A stretch of 10,045 bases of DNA from Lachnospiraceae bacterium (GTDB lineage: Bacteria; Bacillota_A; Clostridia; Lachnospirales; Lachnospiraceae): assembly GCA_017435025.1 (NCBI GenBank), contig JAFSFU010000154.1, positions 1 through 10,045 on the forward strand, given 5' to 3'. A program made the translations under genes and the position numbers. A model generated the notes under the pieces. The model did no database searches. It saw only the letters and a list, made by a program, of their open reading frames with translations, and was not told the origin of the DNA. This document shows, one piece after another, positions 1 to 6,700 of this stretch. Every line of letters begins with the position of its first letter. Positions within the stretch are counted from its first letter, which is position 1.

Positions 1-2
1 AT

Positions 3-887
3 GAGGACGGATGTGGATATGCTGTAATTTATGCTATGGTTACACCGCATACTATGAACGTTTCTGAATGGGATGATAAAATTATTCTGGAAAATGTAGA
101 GATTGATTCTGGAGAGGGAAGTGCAATTCATTTACGTTTTGGTTATGAACTCGTAGTCGGAAAAGGAGTAGAGCTTACATCTAATTCAAGATATGGTACT
201 GTTTGTTGTGATGCGGCAGAATCCGCGGATACTGCAGGACTGTATGAGAATCCGTTTAAATTTAATGGTGGTAAAATTATTAATGAAGACACAAATGCAG
301 GTGCTATTAACCAGCATAAAGAAGCTCAACGTAATGTTTTCAGCGATTGGTTATTCTCAGATGAAATTAAAACTGAGTTGATTTCTGATTCACCGTTTGG
401 CATCGTAACAAATAGTGAATATCTTTGGGATATTAACGGAGATATAGAATGTGATGATGATGGAAATTATGTCATTGTATATACTGCGTCAAATGCAATA
501 CCACTGCAGAGTACATCCCTCATGTCCCTCCGCCCGGCAACACCGTCCGATGCAGAGACAGCAACCGACAGCGATGCAATCGAAGGCGACCTTCCGGAAG
601 ATAACGAAGACAACCTCGGCGGCTCCGGTAACGACGATGTAATCGGTGATTCTTCTGATGATGACGATGACTCTGACAACACATCTTCCGGTAACACTGA
701 GACTGCAACCGATGCGGACGCAACCGAGAAGGAAGACAGCACCGAAACTGCTTCCGACGGTAATGCGGCCGGAAACGGTGAGCCGATGACCGGTGCTCCG
801 GCGGCAATTCCGCTGGCAGCGGCACTGTTGGGCATCTGGATGTCTATGCCGAAGGAATACAAGAGAAGAAACGGAAAGGAGTGTTAG
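3..887 (+). CDS. C-terminal part of a large cell-surface protein (5' end outside window)
   Basis: The reading frame is open from base 3 with no stop, so this is the tail of a longer gene; the ATG at 36 is probably internal. The first ~155 residues have short alternating beta-strand and turn segments with Gly/Asn turns (such as GSAIHLRFGYELVVGKGVEL and NGGKIINEDTNAGAI), resembling right-handed beta-helix adhesins or carbohydrate-binding surface proteins; that fold is inferred. From about base 500 follows a low-complexity stalk rich in Asp, Ser, Thr, Glu and Asn (repeated ATxSDA-like units). The C-terminus has EPMTG (bases 780-794), a hydrophobic stretch of about 16 residues (AAIPLAAALLGIWMSM) and a basic tail (KEYKRRNGK), which is the layout of a sortase signal with a non-canonical motif. 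Base composition changes from AT-rich to GC-rich near base 500. The NHL gene starts 5 nt after the stop. Exact function is unknown. Confidence 0.75.
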   Translation, partial: EDGCGYAVIYAMVTPHTMNVSEWDDKIILENVEIDSGEGSAIHLRFGYELVVGKGVELTSNSRYGTVCCDAAESADTAGLYENPFKFNGGKIINEDTNAGAINQHKEAQRNVFSDWLFSDEIKTELISDSPFGIVTNSEYLWDINGDIECDDDGNYVIVYTASNAIPLQSTSLMSLRPATPSDAETATDSDAIEGDLPEDNEDNLGGSGNDDVIGDSSDDDDDSDNTSSGNTETATDADATEKEDSTETASDGNAAGNGEPMTGAPAAIPLAAALLGIWMSMPKEYKRRNGKEC

Positions 888-892
888 AAGAC

Positions 893-1888
893 ATGAAGAT
901 CAATAAAAGATTTGCAGCAGTGATGATGGCCGGTCTGATGTCTGTTTCAGCGGTGATGCCGGCGATGGCGAACCCGGCAGATGGAAGTCAGAATGCCCAG
1001 GCGCAGACACTGACTCCGGATATGAGTGCTATGAATGTCATCTGTGCTCCGTCCGGCATCATGATTTTGAACGATGGTACGCTGATTGTTAGTGATACCT
1101 ACAACAAGGTAATCTGGAAGACGAAGGATCGCGTCAGCACGATCTTTGCAGGTGCAGTTGGTGTGACTGACCTGTACGGTGAACCGATTGGCGGTTACAA
1201 CGATGGTAAGGAATCTGAGTCTTATTTCAAGAAACCATGGGCGGTTACACCGTTTATCAATGGTATCGCAGTATCTGACTCCACCAACAACGTGGTTCGA
1301 TTTATCGGTTTCGACGGTACAGAGACAGCGGTTGGACATGGTGTGGCCGGCCACAAGGACGGTTATGGTATGGACACCGAGTTCAATAACCCGACCGGTC
1401 TTGCGACGGACGACAAAGGAAATCTGTATATTGCGGATACCAACAACAATGCGATCCGTATGGTAACACCGGGTGGTTATGTAAGTACATTCAGAACCGG
1501 TCTCAATGAGCCGACCGGTCTTTGCTGGATGAACGGATGCCTGTATGTAGCAGAATCCGGTGCACATCGTATTTTGAAACTGAAAAATGGAAAAGTGGTA
1601 GGCTCCATTGGCAGCGGTCTGGAAGGCGATATGGACGGCCAGGCTGATCAGGCACAGTTCTCTTATCCGCAGGGTGTGACAGTGACCAAAGACGGAACGG
1701 TTTACATTTCTGATACCGGTAATGGTTCTGTGAAGAAAGTTTATGGCGGCCAGGTGACCACGATGATCCATTGTGATAATGCAAAGATGGATTTATATCC
1801 GGTAACACCGATCGGACTTGCGGTTCATGAGAATAAACTGTATGTTTGTGACAACTTCTCCAGAAAAGTCCTTGTTCTGGATAAATAA
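893..1888 (+). CDS. Secreted six-bladed NHL-repeat beta-propeller protein
   Basis: Encodes 331 residues from ATG 893. Residues 1-26 form a signal peptide (KINKR, a hydrophobic core, then a signal peptidase I site ending AMA before Asn27). Six NHL repeats follow at about 52-78, 114-139, 166-193, 206-232, 258-285 and 305-331, each with the pattern P-x-G-(hydrophobic), then (L/V)Y(I/V)(A/S)D(T/S), then a hydrophobic strand. Three inter-blade loops carry the usual family glycine/aspartate pattern (for example HKDGYG). No catalytic motif is seen, so a binding or scaffold role outside the membrane is most likely; the ligand is unknown. A GTG at 881 could extend the protein by four residues, but it overlaps the AAAGGAG ribosome site (875-881), so ATG 893 (spacer 11 nt) is preferred. 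The gene lies 5 nt after the surface-protein stop and is probably co-transcribed with it. Confidence 0.85.
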   Translation: MKINKRFAAVMMAGLMSVSAVMPAMANPADGSQNAQAQTLTPDMSAMNVICAPSGIMILNDGTLIVSDTYNKVIWKTKDRVSTIFAGAVGVTDLYGEPIGGYNDGKESESYFKKPWAVTPFINGIAVSDSTNNVVRFIGFDGTETAVGHGVAGHKDGYGMDTEFNNPTGLATDDKGNLYIADTNNNAIRMVTPGGYVSTFRTGLNEPTGLCWMNGCLYVAESGAHRILKLKNGKVVGSIGSGLEGDMDGQADQAQFSYPQGVTVTKDGTVYISDTGNGSVKKVYGGQVTTMIHCDNAKMDLYPVTPIGLAVHENKLYVCDNFSRKVLVLDK

Positions 1889-1902
1889 ATAATGGTCGAA
1901 GG

Positions 1903-1943
1903 ATTTCGCTGCAGACTTGGAGATCAGGACTGCAGCGAAATTT
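1903..1943 (+). terminator. Possible weak or partial intrinsic terminator after the NHL gene
   Basis: A perfect 12-bp inverted repeat pairs ATTTCGCTGCAG (1903-1914) with CTGCAGCGAAAT (1930-1941) around a 15-nt loop, 14 nt after the NHL stop codon. Only three T residues (1941-1943) follow, so it may terminate inefficiently or serve as a processing or mRNA-stability hairpin. No convincing promoter is seen between it and the cyclase start, which favours partial read-through. Confidence 0.55.
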
Positions 1944-1950
1944 GTACATA

Positions 1951-1985
1951 ACCGGAAGGCACAATCGGCAAGAAGGCTTTTCGGT
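1951..1985 (+). promoter_or_regulatory. Leader hairpin just upstream of the cyclase ribosome site
   Basis: Bases 1951-1960 (ACCGGAAGGC) can pair with 1976-1985 (GGCTTTTCGGT region) in a 10-bp stem with two G-U pairs and a 15-nt loop. The stem ends 4 nt before the GGGGAGG ribosome site at 1990-1996, so it could influence translation of the cyclase. I recognise no riboswitch class in it. Confidence 0.35.
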
Positions 1986-2001
1986 GACCGGGGAGGAAAT
2001 G

Positions 2002-3801
2002 ATGAAAAAGAAATTATGGACGCTGGCTGCAGTGGTGGCGATGACGCTGTTCTGCGCCTCAGGTCTTTTGAATGAGGCAGATTGGAAGGCAGCCGATCTC
2101 TGGTATCAGGAGCCGCAGGCATCTGCCGGTGACATTGTACTGGTGGAAATTGATGAGACAACGCTGGATGCTTATGGTCCGTTCCAGGATTGGGATCGTA
2201 CGATCATTGCAGATGCCATTGACGCGATGAACGTGGCGGAGGATTTTCGCCCGGCTGCCATCGGTATTGATGTTCTTTTTACCGGTGAGAAAGGCGGGGA
2301 ACAGGACCAGGCGCTGGTGGAGGCCGCCGGCCGTTATGGCAACGTGGTTATGGCTGTTGCTGCAGAATTTTCCTCAGGATTTCGTGAGGATGAAAATGGT
2401 GAGCTCTATTATGATGACCGTTATATCAGTCATTATGACGCACCGTATGCAGCCCTGCAGGATGCGACTGTTCAGGGGCATATCAATGCGATGTATGATA
2501 CAGATGGTGTTCTGAGACATCATCTTTGGGAATTTGAGATGGAAGACGGATCGACTGTCCAGTCGTTTCCGCTGGTACTTGCCAATATGTATCGGGAATA
2601 TTATGGAGAAGATCCGATCACAGAGCCGCCGATGGATGCCGATGGATTCTGGTATCTGCCGTTTACCGGCGATCCGGGAGATTACAGTGAGTCCATTCCG
2701 CTGGTAGATGTGGTGGAAGGCAACATTCCGCCGGAGTATTTCGCAGACCGAATTGTGCTGATCGGTCCGTATGCAGTGGGTCTTCAGGACAGTTATATTA
2801 CGGCTATGGACCATGCTGCGCCGATGTACGGTGTGGAGTATCAGGCAAACGTGATTGAGGCGATGCTGTATGAGAATTACAAACAGGAAGTGGAAGATCT
2901 TCCACAGCTGATGGGGTTGTTTGTCCTTCTTATTCTCTGTGTCTGGGGCATGTGGAAGCGACCGGTTGTGCCGTCTACAATCCTTTGGTTGGTGCTCAGT
3001 CTCGGATATCTGTTCATAAGCAAGTGGCTGTATGATGAGCAGGGACTGGTTCTTCGACTGATTTGGATTCCGCTCAGTGTCACCGTATTCTATGTGGGTA
3101 CGGTTGCGATCAACTACATCTGGTCTGTTCTGGAAAAGCGCCGTGTTACCAGAACTTTTAAAAAGTATGTGGATGAGAAGATTGTGGATGAGATCCTGAG
3201 TGAGGATGAATCCGAGCTGGATGAACCGCACGGCCGATCGGCTGAAATTGCGGTGCTGTTCGTAGATGTTCGAGGATTTACCCCGCTTTCGGAGAGTTTG
3301 ACTCCGTCGCAGGTGGTGCAGATCCTGAATCAGTATCTGACATTGATAGCAAATTGTATTCTGGACAACAAAGGCACATTGGACAAGTTCATCGGTGACG
3401 CTGCCATGGCATTCTGGGGAGCACCGCAGCCGCAGGAAGATTTCATTATGAACGCATGCAAGGCTGCAATTGCCATGCGTGAAGGTTCTGATGCGTTATC
3501 AAAAGAGCTGATGGAGCGTTTTGGCAAAACTGTGTCTTTCGGTATCGGTATCAATGTGGGTGAAGCCGTTGTCGGAAACATTGGATCTCCGGAGCGTATG
3601 GACTATACAGCCATCGGTGATACAGTCAACACATCGGCCCGTCTGGAGGCCAACGCCCCGGCTCGTACGATTTATTTGTCTGAGGCAGTGGTGAAGCGTC
3701 TGGAAGGACGGATTAAGGTGACACCGTTAGATCATTTGATCCACTTAAAGGGCAAAGCGCAGGATCAGCAGATTTATATTTTGGAAGATATTATTGAGTA
3801 A
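2002..3801 (+). CDS. CHASE2-domain class III adenylate cyclase, membrane bound
   Basis: The protein has 599 residues from ATG 2002, chosen because GGGGAGG (1990-1996) lies 5 nt upstream; ATG 1999 is too close and an upstream TTG at 1942 sits in a hairpin. The order is an N-terminal membrane segment (~6-22), an extracellular CHASE2 sensor (~35-290, with hallmark blocks IVLIG at 251-255 and GVEYQANVI at 277-285), three membrane segments (~300-318, 322-341, 352-374), then a cytoplasmic cyclase catalytic domain (~415-595). Catalytic residues look complete: metal Asp422 (FVDVRGFT) and Asp466 (DKFIGD), 44 residues apart as usual; base-selecting Lys462 and Thr536 (DYTAIGD); transition-state Asn543 and Arg547 (NTSARLE). 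The Lys/Thr pair points to ATP as substrate and to subclass IIIb. The product would be cAMP made in response to an unknown external signal. The phosphatase gene begins 9 nt after the stop. Confidence 0.9.
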   Translation: MKKKLWTLAAVVAMTLFCASGLLNEADWKAADLWYQEPQASAGDIVLVEIDETTLDAYGPFQDWDRTIIADAIDAMNVAEDFRPAAIGIDVLFTGEKGGEQDQALVEAAGRYGNVVMAVAAEFSSGFREDENGELYYDDRYISHYDAPYAALQDATVQGHINAMYDTDGVLRHHLWEFEMEDGSTVQSFPLVLANMYREYYGEDPITEPPMDADGFWYLPFTGDPGDYSESIPLVDVVEGNIPPEYFADRIVLIGPYAVGLQDSYITAMDHAAPMYGVEYQANVIEAMLYENYKQEVEDLPQLMGLFVLLILCVWGMWKRPVVPSTILWLVLSLGYLFISKWLYDEQGLVLRLIWIPLSVTVFYVGTVAINYIWSVLEKRRVTRTFKKYVDEKIVDEILSEDESELDEPHGRSAEIAVLFVDVRGFTPLSESLTPSQVVQILNQYLTLIANCILDNKGTLDKFIGDAAMAFWGAPQPQEDFIMNACKAAIAMREGSDALSKELMERFGKTVSFGIGINVGEAVVGNIGSPERMDYTAIGDTVNTSARLEANAPARTIYLSEAVVKRLEGRIKVTPLDHLIHLKGKAQDQQIYILEDIIE

Positions 3802-3810
3802 GAGGAATAT

Positions 3811-5277
3811 ATGAAGAATTTGAAAAAGATGACCATTCTCCATTCCAATGACATGCATGGGGATTTTCTCGCAAAGAAAGTGGATGACAGACTTCTGGGC
3901 GGTGTTTCTCTACTGTCCGGATATGTCAATAAAGTCCGCGAGGAGGAGGAACATGTGATCTATGCCATTGCCGGAGATATGTTTCGCGGTTCGGTGATCG
4001 ACAGTGAATACAAGGGACTTTCGACCATTGAGATCATGAACATGCTGGCGCCGGATGTGGTGACACTTGGAAACCATGAAGTGGACTACGGAATCGGACA
4101 TCTTCTGTTCATTGAGAAATGTGCCCGTTTTCCGATCATCAACGCGAATCTGTATCTGACCACCAATCATGTCCGCCTGTTTAACAGCCATGTAATTCTG
4201 GAAGTTGGAGGCATGAAGGTCCTTTTTATTGGTGTTCTGACTGAGGAAGTGCTGGCGCAGGCAAGACAGGAGCATCTGATCGGTTCGATCATCGATGTGA
4301 AGGAAGCGGCGATGGAGGTCGGAAAGATCTGCAACACATATCAGACAGAGGATATTGATTTCACAGTGCTTCTGACTCATATCGGATTTGAGGAGGACAA
4401 GCGTCTTGCAGAACTTCTGGATCCGCGATGGAATGTGGATGTGATCATCGGCGGCCATAGTCATACACATCTGGAAGAACCGTGTGTGGTTGCCGGCATC
4501 CCGATCGTGCAGGCTGCTGTCGGCACGGGGCAGATCGGGCGGTTTGATATTATGATTGATACCGATAAGAATGCGATTGACAGTTACACCTGGCAGCTGA
4601 TTCCGATTGATGAGAGCCATTGTCCGCGGGATCTGGCGTTGGAGGAAGTAATTGAGAAGTATCAGAGTGCGACGGATGAGAAGTATGGCCGTTATGTGAC
4701 GAAGTTTACGAGGGCTTATACCAATCCGGGACGCAACCAGGATACGGAGATCGGACGTCTGTTTTCCGATATTCTCTGTAATAATCTGGGACTGGATATT
4801 ATGTTCATGGCATCGGGCAGTTTTCGAACCAAGTCGCTGGGACCGCTGGTGATCTACCAGGATCTGGTGCAGATGTTCCCGTTTCATGATGAGGTTTTCC
4901 GAATCGTGGTGACAGGGGCGCAGCTGAAACGCATGGTACGTCATATTTTCCGCAAGGAGTTTTTTGACGGCGAACGCACGGAAACCTATCAGTTTTCTTC
5001 AGGACTGCAGGTGATTTGCTCAGTCAGTGAAAAATGTGTGAAGAAAATTACTTTTGAAGGACAGGAAATCGACGATGACCGTCTGTTCAAGGTGGGTCTG
5101 CAGGGATTTCACTTTAAGAATATGGCATCCTTCTTCGGTGTGACGGAGGAGGAAGTGACGGAAAACAGCCCGTACAAGGTACTTTCGACCAGTGCCATGG
5201 ATGTACTGGATGAGTACCTGAGCCGCCAGGAATTGGTGAAGTGCCCTGAGGATGCTCGCTGGATTATGTCGGATTAA
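3811..5277 (+). CDS. Cytoplasmic bifunctional metallophosphatase/5'-nucleotidase family protein (UshA-like)
   Basis: The protein has 488 residues. The N-terminal calcineurin-like phosphoesterase domain (~7-230) keeps every expected metal ligand: Asp14 and His16 (HSNDMHG), Asp56 (AGDMFRG), Asn88 with catalytic His89 (GNHE, 87-90), His190 (LLTHIG), and His216 and His218 (GGHSHTH, 214-220). The C-terminal half (~300-475) matches the 5'-nucleotidase C-terminal domain (VTGAQLKRMV, MFPFHDEVF), but the usual NGGGIR is ASGSFR (334-339) and the usual GGDGY is replaced by a KNMASFF-like stretch, so the substrate may differ. UshA-type enzymes are normally exported; this one has no signal peptide and so should be cytoplasmic. 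It follows the cyclase stop by 9 nt with an AGAGGA ribosome site overlapping that stop, indicating one operon and probably translational coupling. Nucleotide monophosphates, cyclic nucleotides or nucleotide sugars are all possible substrates. Confidence 0.85.
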   Translation: MKNLKKMTILHSNDMHGDFLAKKVDDRLLGGVSLLSGYVNKVREEEEHVIYAIAGDMFRGSVIDSEYKGLSTIEIMNMLAPDVVTLGNHEVDYGIGHLLFIEKCARFPIINANLYLTTNHVRLFNSHVILEVGGMKVLFIGVLTEEVLAQARQEHLIGSIIDVKEAAMEVGKICNTYQTEDIDFTVLLTHIGFEEDKRLAELLDPRWNVDVIIGGHSHTHLEEPCVVAGIPIVQAAVGTGQIGRFDIMIDTDKNAIDSYTWQLIPIDESHCPRDLALEEVIEKYQSATDEKYGRYVTKFTRAYTNPGRNQDTEIGRLFSDILCNNLGLDIMFMASGSFRTKSLGPLVIYQDLVQMFPFHDEVFRIVVTGAQLKRMVRHIFRKEFFDGERTETYQFSSGLQVICSVSEKCVKKITFEGQEIDDDRLFKVGLQGFHFKNMASFFGVTEEEVTENSPYKVLSTSAMDVLDEYLSRQELVKCPEDARWIMSD

Positions 5278-5328
5278 GGCAGCTGCTTTCAGTAAAAACA
5301 TGTCGTATTGATGACCCCTCTGTAAGAT

Positions 5329-5373
5329 TTTGTCATATTCTATTTGACAAAGTATCATTAGTTAGGTTATCCT
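5329..5373 (+). promoter_or_regulatory. Candidate promoter and overlapping inverted repeat upstream of the PfkB kinase
   Basis: A consensus -35 TTGACA lies at 5344-5349, and TATCCT at 5368-5373 (18-bp spacer) is a modest -10 match. A 7-bp inverted repeat, TTTGTCA (5329-5335) and TGACAAA (5345-5351), overlaps the -35 box and could be an operator. The rest of the 144-bp gap shows no hairpin with a T-tract, so the upstream operon has no clear terminator here. Confidence 0.45.
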
Positions 5374-5421
5374 TAATGAAGGTATTATCTTTAAGAAAAT
5401 AAAAAGTATGGGGTATCGTAT

Positions 5422-6546
5422 ATGATGACAGGTTTAGATGTTATCTGTATCGGAGCAGTTAACTATGATTATATGTTTCATTGCACCAGTTTTGATCTGA
5501 TCGAGACAGATAAAGAGGGTTCTGAGGATCTGAATGACGGTTTGGCTGATGTGGAAGCTGATATTCAGGAACTGGCATTGAAGGGAAAAGAATACACGAC
5601 ACAGATCGGCGGTTCTGCGTTTATTACTTTGAAGGTTACAAAGCATATCTTGCGGGATCTGAATGTAGCGTATGTAGGTGCATGCGGAACTCCGAACAGT
5701 TTTGACCTGCGTTTTGGCAAAACCAACAACCTGGATATGGAGTTGGAGCATCTGGATAACAGAGAGTGGCTTTTTACGACAAAAGAGCGTTTCGATAGTC
5801 CATATAATAAAGCGATCGCGAAATCTGTCGTTCGCCTTTATAACCATAGCAGAAACTGCATCAAAATTGCACCGTGTGCCAACAATACACTGCTTGAGCG
5901 CATTCAGGAGAAGGAGGCAACCGGGGAGTCCTTTGCGGAGTATCTGTCCAAGACTCGCTGGATCCATTTATCTTCTCTGTCTGCCTTTGACCAGTTCGAG
6001 GCGATTGTACAGTATGTGATTCAGGCGAAGGAGATCAATCCGAACCTGAAGGTCAGCATGGATCCGGGTTTTGAATACACATCTAAATGGAGAAGCCGTC
6101 TGCAGCCGCTTCTTCGCTGCGTGGATTATGTGTTCTTAAACAAGTCTGAGAAAAAGAATCTCGGTCTTAACGAGGCACGTGTGCGACCGTTATACAAAAA
6201 TATCTGTGAGTTCTGTTCTGCTTACGGAGAAAATCCGAGCCAGACTCTGATCATCAAATACGACGACCGTCATGAACTTTTAAGCTTCAAGGATGGAAAG
6301 AGCGTGATTCGCACCGTTCGTCACAAAAAGCTTTACCAGTATCAGATGAACAATGATACCGGTGCCGGTGATTCTTTCGCAGGCGGCTTCATTGCCGGAA
6401 TGCTGAATGAGAGAATGGGCGGTGACGTTGCAAAGGCAATCCAGCTGGGTGTCTTGGCAGCCCGCGGCAGGATGCTGAGTTTTGATTACGAGAACCCGTA
6501 TCTGAATATCCAGAAAATGACTGATAAGTATTTTGAGGAAATGTAA
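5422..6546 (+). CDS. PfkB/ribokinase-family carbohydrate (or nucleoside) kinase
   Basis: The protein has 374 residues and should transfer phosphate from ATP to a sugar or nucleoside-like alcohol in the cytoplasm. The fold is clear from DVICIGAVNYD at the N-terminus, GGSAF (63-67), the SxDPG segment (Asp214), the FLNKSEKKNL block and PfkB signature 2, DTGAGDSF (312-319), with Asp317 as the predicted catalytic base. Two features are unusual: an acidic insertion of about 30 residues (~28-58) between the first strand and the GG motif, in the region that forms the lid and sugar site, and the lack of the usual Asn in GGxxxN. Substrate therefore cannot be named. The start at 5422 has a weak GGGG ribosome site (5410-5413, spacer 8); ATG 5425 is a possible alternative. 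It appears monocistronic, with a promoter upstream and a terminator 20 nt after the stop. Confidence 0.85.
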   Translation: MMTGLDVICIGAVNYDYMFHCTSFDLIETDKEGSEDLNDGLADVEADIQELALKGKEYTTQIGGSAFITLKVTKHILRDLNVAYVGACGTPNSFDLRFGKTNNLDMELEHLDNREWLFTTKERFDSPYNKAIAKSVVRLYNHSRNCIKIAPCANNTLLERIQEKEATGESFAEYLSKTRWIHLSSLSAFDQFEAIVQYVIQAKEINPNLKVSMDPGFEYTSKWRSRLQPLLRCVDYVFLNKSEKKNLGLNEARVRPLYKNICEFCSAYGENPSQTLIIKYDDRHELLSFKDGKSVIRTVRHKKLYQYQMNNDTGAGDSFAGGFIAGMLNERMGGDVAKAIQLGVLAARGRMLSFDYENPYLNIQKMTDKYFEEM

Positions 6547-6566
6547 ATACATAATAAAGAAATGTG

Positions 6567-6600
6567 AGCGCTCCTGCTGATTTTGCGGGGGCGCTTTTTT
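6567..6600 (+). terminator. Strong intrinsic terminator of the PfkB kinase gene
   Basis: An 11-bp GC-rich stem (6567-6577 with 6585-6595, two G-U pairs) around the loop TGATTTT runs directly into a T-tract ending at 6600. This is a textbook Rho-independent terminator 20 nt after the kinase stop codon. Confidence 0.9.
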
Positions 6601-6700
6601 CTGTGTGAGTTTGGTGTGTCAGGCCATTATGGCGTGTTTTACACGTCAAATTCAGGGGTGCATTTTTGGTCAGAATGTGCATTGAATTTCAGTACGTGGA

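Noticed and set aside
467..862. Minus-strand open frame of 131 codons opposite the surface-protein stalk
   Set aside because: It mirrors the low-complexity Asp/Ser/Thr stalk, giving a Ser/Pro/Val-rich product with no ribosome site.
947..1771. Long minus-strand open frame opposite the NHL gene
   Set aside because: It is antisense to a clear six-repeat propeller, has no recognisable domain and arises from the plus-strand codon bias.
2374..3231. Minus-strand open frame opposite the cyclase gene
   Set aside because: The product is His/Arg/Ile-rich with no domain, and the plus-strand cyclase is unambiguous.
3910..4944. Minus-strand open frame of 344 codons opposite the metallophosphatase
   Set aside because: The opposite strand carries all metallophosphoesterase motifs; the antisense product shows no family features.
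5355..5379. DtxR/IdeR-like metal-regulator box upstream of the kinase
   Set aside because: TCATTA and TAATGA flank an AGGTTATCCT core, but the match to the 19-bp consensus is only about half the positions.
6633..6645. Small CGTGT-TTT-ACACG inverted repeat before the nuclease-like gene
   Set aside because: Five-bp arms with a 3-nt loop and no T-tract or promoter context are likely chance.
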